Both the position numbers and the translations under genes were made by a program. A stretch of DNA of 64,000 nucleotides from NCBI RefSeq assembly GCF_904528075.1, contig NZ_LR882035.1, forward strand, positions 372,001 to 436,000, in the 5' to 3' direction. Position 1 is the first letter of the stretch. The number at the start of each line of letters is the position of its first letter. Under the pieces are notes generated by a model. The model searched no databases. It was given only the letters and a program-made list of their open reading frames with translations, and had not been told where the DNA came from. Positions 60,398 through 64,000 of the stretch are shown in pieces. This DNA is from Agreia sp. COWG (GTDB lineage Bacteria; Actinomycetota; Actinomycetes; Actinomycetales; Microbacteriaceae).

Positions 60398-60933
60398 TGC
60401 CCCCGCGAGCACTGGCCGATGGCAGGGCGCAGACCGATCGACTCACGCTTCGCCCCATCGCCGAGCACGACGCCGAAGCCGTGTGGTCGATTCACTCGGA
60501 TGCCCGTACGAACCTCTTCAATCCGGCCGGTCCGATGAGAGAGCGATCGCGCGCCGACGAGCAGGCTCGCGAGTGGGCCTCGAGTTGGGCGACGGATGGG
60601 CAGGGGTATTGGGCGGTGGAACTGCGAGAGCAGCCGGGCGCGGTCGTCGGGTTCGGCGGCATCCGGCTTGTGCAATGGCGCGATCGTCGCGTCTACAACC
60701 TGTACTACCGGCTGGCGCCCGCCGTCTGGGGCCGGGGGCTCGCGGGCGAGCTGGTCGAGGCATCCGTGGCTCGATGGCGCGAGCTCGGTGACCACCCGCT
60801 CGTGGCCTACACGACGGCCGACAATCTGCCGTCGCAGAGGGTGGCATCAAGAGGCGGCCTCGAGCGTCGACCCGAATTCGACGAGGTTCGGGCAACGTAC
60901 ACCGACGTCGTCTTCGGGCTCGGGCTGCGCTGA
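60397..60933 (+). CDS. GNAT-family N-acetyltransferase
   Basis: 178 residues from a GTG overlapping the previous stop. RimJ/RimL-like: TDRLTLRPIAEHDAEAVW, AVVGFGGIRLVQWRD, YYRLAPAVWGRGLAGELVEAS (acetyl-CoA loop) and TTADNLPSQRVASRGGL. Probably acetylates a protein N-terminus or small amine; target unknown. Confidence 0.88.
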   Translation: MPPRALADGRAQTDRLTLRPIAEHDAEAVWSIHSDARTNLFNPAGPMRERSRADEQAREWASSWATDGQGYWAVELREQPGAVVGFGGIRLVQWRDRRVYNLYYRLAPAVWGRGLAGELVEASVARWRELGDHPLVAYTTADNLPSQRVASRGGLERRPEFDEVRATYTDVVFGLGLR

Positions 60934-61014
60934 AAGCTGGCGTCGACGCCGTGAGCGAGGTAGGTTGGCGGGCTGGTCACTTCGCCGGGGTCACGACAGC
61001 AGAGGAATCACCTG

Positions 61015-61578
61015 ATGACCAATCACCGCACACCACGTAGGCCGGATGTCACGACGCTCGATCTCGTCGGCGGCCCCGAATCGCGCACGCTGACGCTGCA
61101 TGATCACGACCCGCGATGGGCCGAGCGCTACCTCGAAGAGCGCCGCCGCATTCTCGAGGCGCTCGTGGGGCACGAGATCGAGGTCGAGCACATCGGATCC
61201 ACCGCGGTTCCCGGACTCGCCGCCAAGCCGATCGTGGACATCGTCGTCGCGGTCGACGACATCACGGCGGAAGAGGACTATCTCGATCAGCTGATCGAGG
61301 TCGGTTATGAACTGCGAGTGCGTGAGCCGGGTCATCGCCTCGTGCGCACGCCGCAGCGCGAGGTGCACGTGCACATCTACGAGCGAGGAGATGGTGCGGT
61401 GGGCGACTACCTGCTGCTGCGCGATCACCTTCGCGAAGACGTCCAGGACCGTGCGCTCTATCAGGGCGTCAAGCAGCAGCTGATAGCTCGCAACTGGAGC
61501 GACATGAACGAGTACGCCGAGGCCAAGAGCGAGGTCATTGCGGCGATCAAGGGTCGTGCCAGGGCAGCGCGCGCATAG
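61015..61578 (+). CDS. GrpB-family nucleotidyltransferase-like protein
   Basis: 187 residues. The UPF0157/GrpB signature is strong: LHDHDPRWAERYLEERRRIL, EVEHIGSTAVPGLAAKPIVDIVVAV, VHVHIYERGDGAVGDYLLLRDHLR. These proteins have a nucleotidyltransferase fold; physiological substrate is not established. Confidence 0.92.
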   Translation: MTNHRTPRRPDVTTLDLVGGPESRTLTLHDHDPRWAERYLEERRRILEALVGHEIEVEHIGSTAVPGLAAKPIVDIVVAVDDITAEEDYLDQLIEVGYELRVREPGHRLVRTPQREVHVHIYERGDGAVGDYLLLRDHLREDVQDRALYQGVKQQLIARNWSDMNEYAEAKSEVIAAIKGRARAARA

Positions 61579-61590
61579 CGTCTAGCGGCG

Positions 61591-62433
61591 TCAGAGTGTG
61601 CGAAAACCGTCGCGCCAGCTCGGGTGCTGAAGAACCAGACCATTTTTCCGAGCGCGCGCATTCGAGATGGGGCGGCCCCTATCGCCCGACGTGAGCACCT
61701 CGGGTGGTGGGGCCCCGACCGATGCTGCGAACTCGGCAGCCCACTCCCTACCCGGTGCGGGCTCGTCGTCCACGATGTTCCAGACTCCGCGATTCCACTC
61801 GAGTGCGAGAACGGCGGCACGCGCCGCATCGGCGATGTGGATGAAGGATGCGACGGCCTCGGTTGCGGGCAACCTCTCGGCGCGGGCATCGGCTCCGAAG
61901 CGGCCGTCTCGCGAGTACCAGGTCGCCGGCCCGTAGAGCTGACCGAATCGCAGCACTACCCCGCCAGGAAGCGACAGCACTGCCTCCTCGAGATCGCCCA
62001 CGGCCGCAACGGTGGTTCGGCGTGGCTCCCGAGCATCGACGTCGAGCGACTCGCCCTCATCGGCTGCGTCGGTGCCAGCCGGGTAGACCCAGGAGATGCT
62101 CTGCGCCACCATGCGGGTCACGCCGGCCAGCTGGGCCGCCTCGACCAGGTTGCGTGTGCCGATCGAGCGAAGATGTGCGTTGCTGGCCGAATCGCCCGTA
62201 CTCAAATCGGTCATGAGGTGCAGCACCGCATCGGGCCGAGCGCGACGGACGGCCCGCCGCGTCGCATCCTCGTCTAATGCGTCGATGACGACAGCGGATG
62301 CGCCCGACCGCTCGAGGGCGGCTGTCTTGGCGTCGGAACGGGTCGTCGCAACCACCTCGTGCCCGGCGGAGAGAAGCAGCGGGATGACCTCGCGGCCCAG
62401 CACGCCGGAACCACCGGCTAGAAAGATACGCAC
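61591..62433 (-). CDS. NAD-dependent epimerase/dehydratase family protein
   Basis: 280 residues from the GTG at 62433; the frame upstream to 62727 has poor coding character. Nucleotide-binding RIFLAGGSGVLGREVIPLL at the N-terminus, GTRNLVEAAQLAGVTRMVAQS in the middle, GVVLRFGQLYGPATWYSRDG. Extended SDR fold acting on a nucleotide sugar or similar. Followed on the same strand by nothing; upstream is another NAD(P)-binding gene, 82 bases away. Confidence 0.82.
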   Translation of the reverse strand: MRIFLAGGSGVLGREVIPLLLSAGHEVVATTRSDAKTAALERSGASAVVIDALDEDATRRAVRRARPDAVLHLMTDLSTGDSASNAHLRSIGTRNLVEAAQLAGVTRMVAQSISWVYPAGTDAADEGESLDVDAREPRRTTVAAVGDLEEAVLSLPGGVVLRFGQLYGPATWYSRDGRFGADARAERLPATEAVASFIHIADAARAAVLALEWNRGVWNIVDDEPAPGREWAAEFAASVGAPPPEVLTSGDRGRPISNARARKNGLVLQHPSWRDGFRTL

Positions 62434-62515
62434 GGGCAGAATCCTTTCACAGGGCCCGCCGACGACGGCCCCGGTCATGCGCTCGTCCGCGGCGCTCGTG
62501 ACTATCGAGCGCCGG

Positions 62516-63178
62516 CTATCGACTTGCGTCCGCCTTGCGGTAGGTGCTCGGCGAGCAGGTGTGCACGGCGGCCGCATCCTGAACCGTGCGCAGGGTGTAC
62601 TCGGCGCAGTCGACGAATGTGCCGATGCTGAAAGCCGTCGACGACCGCTGGAGAACCCCCTTGGATGGCTTGTCCGAACCGATCCCCGCGCGATGCACCA
62701 TCCACTCGATGTCTCGGGCCTCGTCATCCAGATACCGCATGACGGCCTCGTTGTCTTCGTGCTGGCCGATGTAGCTGCGGGCGATGGTGGCCCGCACCAA
62801 CTGGAGTGCCAGGGGGAGTTTCTCGCCGGGCGGAGTGCTCAACCCACCCGCCTGATAGAGCAGGCGGGTGACGCCCTGGCGACGCATCGCGGGCACGAGT
62901 TCGCGCATGAAGGCCGTGTTGATCTGGTTGTCGCGCTGAGCCTCGGCGTTGCCGAGCATCACCACGATGAAGTCGCAGCCGGGGACGAGGGCGTCGAGAT
63001 CGAGCCCGTCGGTTATCGAGCCCGAAACCACCTCGAGCTCGGGGTGGTTCCGGGTCAGCTTGGCTGGCGTGCGGGCCAGGGCCCTGACCCGATGCCCGGC
63101 GTCGAGGGCAAGGCGCACGAAGTGCTGCCCGGTCTGTCCGGTGGCTCCGAGTGCGAGGAAAGTCTTCTGCGCGGTCAT
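62516..63178 (-). CDS. NAD(P)H-binding SDR-like (NmrA-type) protein
   Basis: 220 residues from the ATG at 63178. NAD(P)-binding FLALGATGQTGQHFVRLAL, then RALARTPAKL and SGSITDGLDLDALVPGCDFIVVMLG. Atypical SDR of the NmrA/flavin-reductase-like group. It is divergent from a TetR gene, and tandem palindromes lie between; it is the likely TetR target. Confidence 0.85.
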   Translation of the reverse strand: MTAQKTFLALGATGQTGQHFVRLALDAGHRVRALARTPAKLTRNHPELEVVSGSITDGLDLDALVPGCDFIVVMLGNAEAQRDNQINTAFMRELVPAMRRQGVTRLLYQAGGLSTPPGEKLPLALQLVRATIARSYIGQHEDNEAVMRYLDDEARDIEWMVHRAGIGSDKPSKGVLQRSSTAFSIGTFVDCAEYTLRTVQDAAAVHTCSPSTYRKADASR

Positions 63179-63230
63179 GAGTGTCGTCCTGTCGTTGGGG
63201 GTCGGAGCACTTCTCCGCCTCACCCCAAAC

Positions 63231-63261
63231 TAGGCGATGTCTAGTAAATAGGCAATGCCTA
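63231..63261. promoter_or_regulatory. Tandem TetR operators
   Basis: TAGGCGATGTCTA (63231-63243, imperfect) and TAGGCAATGCCTA (63249-63261, perfect) are repeats with centres 18 bases apart, between the divergent SDR-like and TetR genes. A third weaker site, TAGATCGGGTCTA, overlaps at 63260-63272. Confidence 0.65.
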
Positions 63262-63282
63262 GATCGGGTCTAGAATGGACGC

Positions 63283-63885
63283 ATGACGCCACCGGCCTTC
63301 CATCACGGCAATCTGCGGGCCGTCTTGCTCGACGAGGCCGTCGACATGCTGCGGGAGGGCGGCGTGGATGGACTGTCGTTGCGCGAGCTCGCGCGCCGTG
63401 CGGGCGTGAGTCACGGCGCGCCGCGCAGTCACTTCGTGGACCGCCGCACGCTGCTCGAGGCCGTCGCCGAGAGGGGCTTCTCGCGGTTGGCCGACGACGT
63501 GGCTGCGGCGCTCGCGGGCGGAGGGGCGACGCGAGCTCTCTTCGGACGGGTCGCCCAGGCCTATGTGCGGTTCGCCATCGAGGATGCCGCGCTCATGGAT
63601 CTGATGTTCGCAGCCAAGGCCGGCAGTGAATCCGGTGCCCTACCCCCATCGGCCGTGCGCCTGTTCCAGACCCTCGACGAAGCGATGGGCCCAACCGCCG
63701 ATGTGGGTATCGACGACCCGGCACGCGACACCTTCAAGCTTCTCTTCGGGGCCACGATGCAGGGTATCGCCTCGCTCGTGGCCACCCGCCGGATCACCCG
63801 CGCGCAGGGAACCGCGCTCGTCGAGGAGGCGCTCGATACCCTCCTCGAGTCGCGGCTCGGTGCGCGCGCGGTCACCCGCGCCTGA
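63283..63885 (+). CDS. TetR-family regulator
   Basis: 200 residues. HTH: LDEAVDMLREGGVDGLSLRELARRAGVSHGAPRSHFVDRRTLLEAVAERGF (split). Tandem TAGGCxATGxCTA palindromes immediately upstream suggest autoregulation and control of the divergent NAD(P)-binding gene. Confidence 0.9.
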   Translation: MTPPAFHHGNLRAVLLDEAVDMLREGGVDGLSLRELARRAGVSHGAPRSHFVDRRTLLEAVAERGFSRLADDVAAALAGGGATRALFGRVAQAYVRFAIEDAALMDLMFAAKAGSESGALPPSAVRLFQTLDEAMGPTADVGIDDPARDTFKLLFGATMQGIASLVATRRITRAQGTALVEEALDTLLESRLGARAVTRA

Positions 63886-63977
63886 CTCTCGCTCGGGCTG
63901 ACCGGCGATCCGCCATTTCGATATACGCTCGTCTATTAGTGGGCCTGCCTCCGGGCCCTGCACAGAGACGACACCAC

Positions 63978-64000
63978 GTGAACATCACAGCGGCATGCGC
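63978..64000 (+). CDS. Possible 5' end of a further gene (cut by window edge)
   Basis: A GTG followed by codons for N-I-T-A-A-C runs off the window. No ribosome site is evident and too little is present to identify it. Confidence 0.2.

Overview
The window is high-GC actinobacterial chromosome and most likely comes from a member of the Microbacteriaceae. Evidence for this is the menaquinone gene order, CarD, a MaoC-MaoC-MurB operon, frequent GTG starts and a short DUF7882-type gene typical of that family. A secreted ice-binding protein suggests a cold-adapted relative. The genus cannot be fixed from the sequence alone.

Layout. 1-11.6 kb: the 3' end of menD, a glyoxalase-fold gene, an RsbQ-like hydrolase translationally coupled to a PAS-GGDEF-EAL protein, a PPK2 kinase, then menF, menG, a polyprenyl diphosphate synthase, an FprA-like reductase and an L,D-transpeptidase. 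11.6-15.7 kb: a siderophore importer with two iron-box operators; its binding-protein gene carries an in-frame TAG. 15.7-29.4 kb: housekeeping genes (nudK-like, yajQ, lytic transglycosylase, inositol-phosphatase family, M23 peptidase, alpha-glucosidase, two-component system, CDP-alcohol transferase, rRNA methyltransferase, hadA/hadB-like, murB) and tRNA-Tyr, tRNA-Thr and tRNA-Met. 29.4-36.7 kb: accessory genes, namely three TetR regulators each beside a target gene (amidohydrolase/MFS pump, SDR, membrane protein), two of them with clear palindromic operators. 36.9-44.1 kb: lipoprotein, carD, TetR and MarR regulators with palindromes, an ice-binding protein, an M20 peptidase.

44.5-58.1 kb is the notable region, visibly less GC-rich than its surroundings. 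It holds a gamma-butyrolactone-type signalling set (AfsA/ScbA-like synthase, ScbR/ArpA-like receptor, NAD-dependent epimerase-like reductase) next to a tightly overlapping operon that matches class V lanthipeptide (lexapeptide/pristinin/cacaoidin-type) logic. The operon order is methyltransferase, phosphotransferase-like kinase, HopA1-domain protein, two 68-residue precursor peptides, an M16 peptidase pair, an LLM-family (probably F420-dependent) reductase, a LanD-type flavoprotein decarboxylase, a degenerate kinase-like partner, an ABC exporter and a small terminal protein, ended by an 18-bp perfect hairpin. Both precursors end in Thr-Ile-x-x-Gly-Cys, which predicts a C-terminal AviMeCys ring. 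A 29-bp palindrome in the shared promoter between the afsA-like gene and the operon is a candidate receptor operator. The proposed system is quorum-type control of a new class V lanthipeptide.

58.3-64 kb returns to high-GC chromosome: PadR regulator with membrane partner, a repeated-domain secreted protein, GNAT, GrpB-family, two NAD(P)-binding proteins and a TetR with tandem operators. No rRNA, CRISPR array, transposase or integrase was seen.
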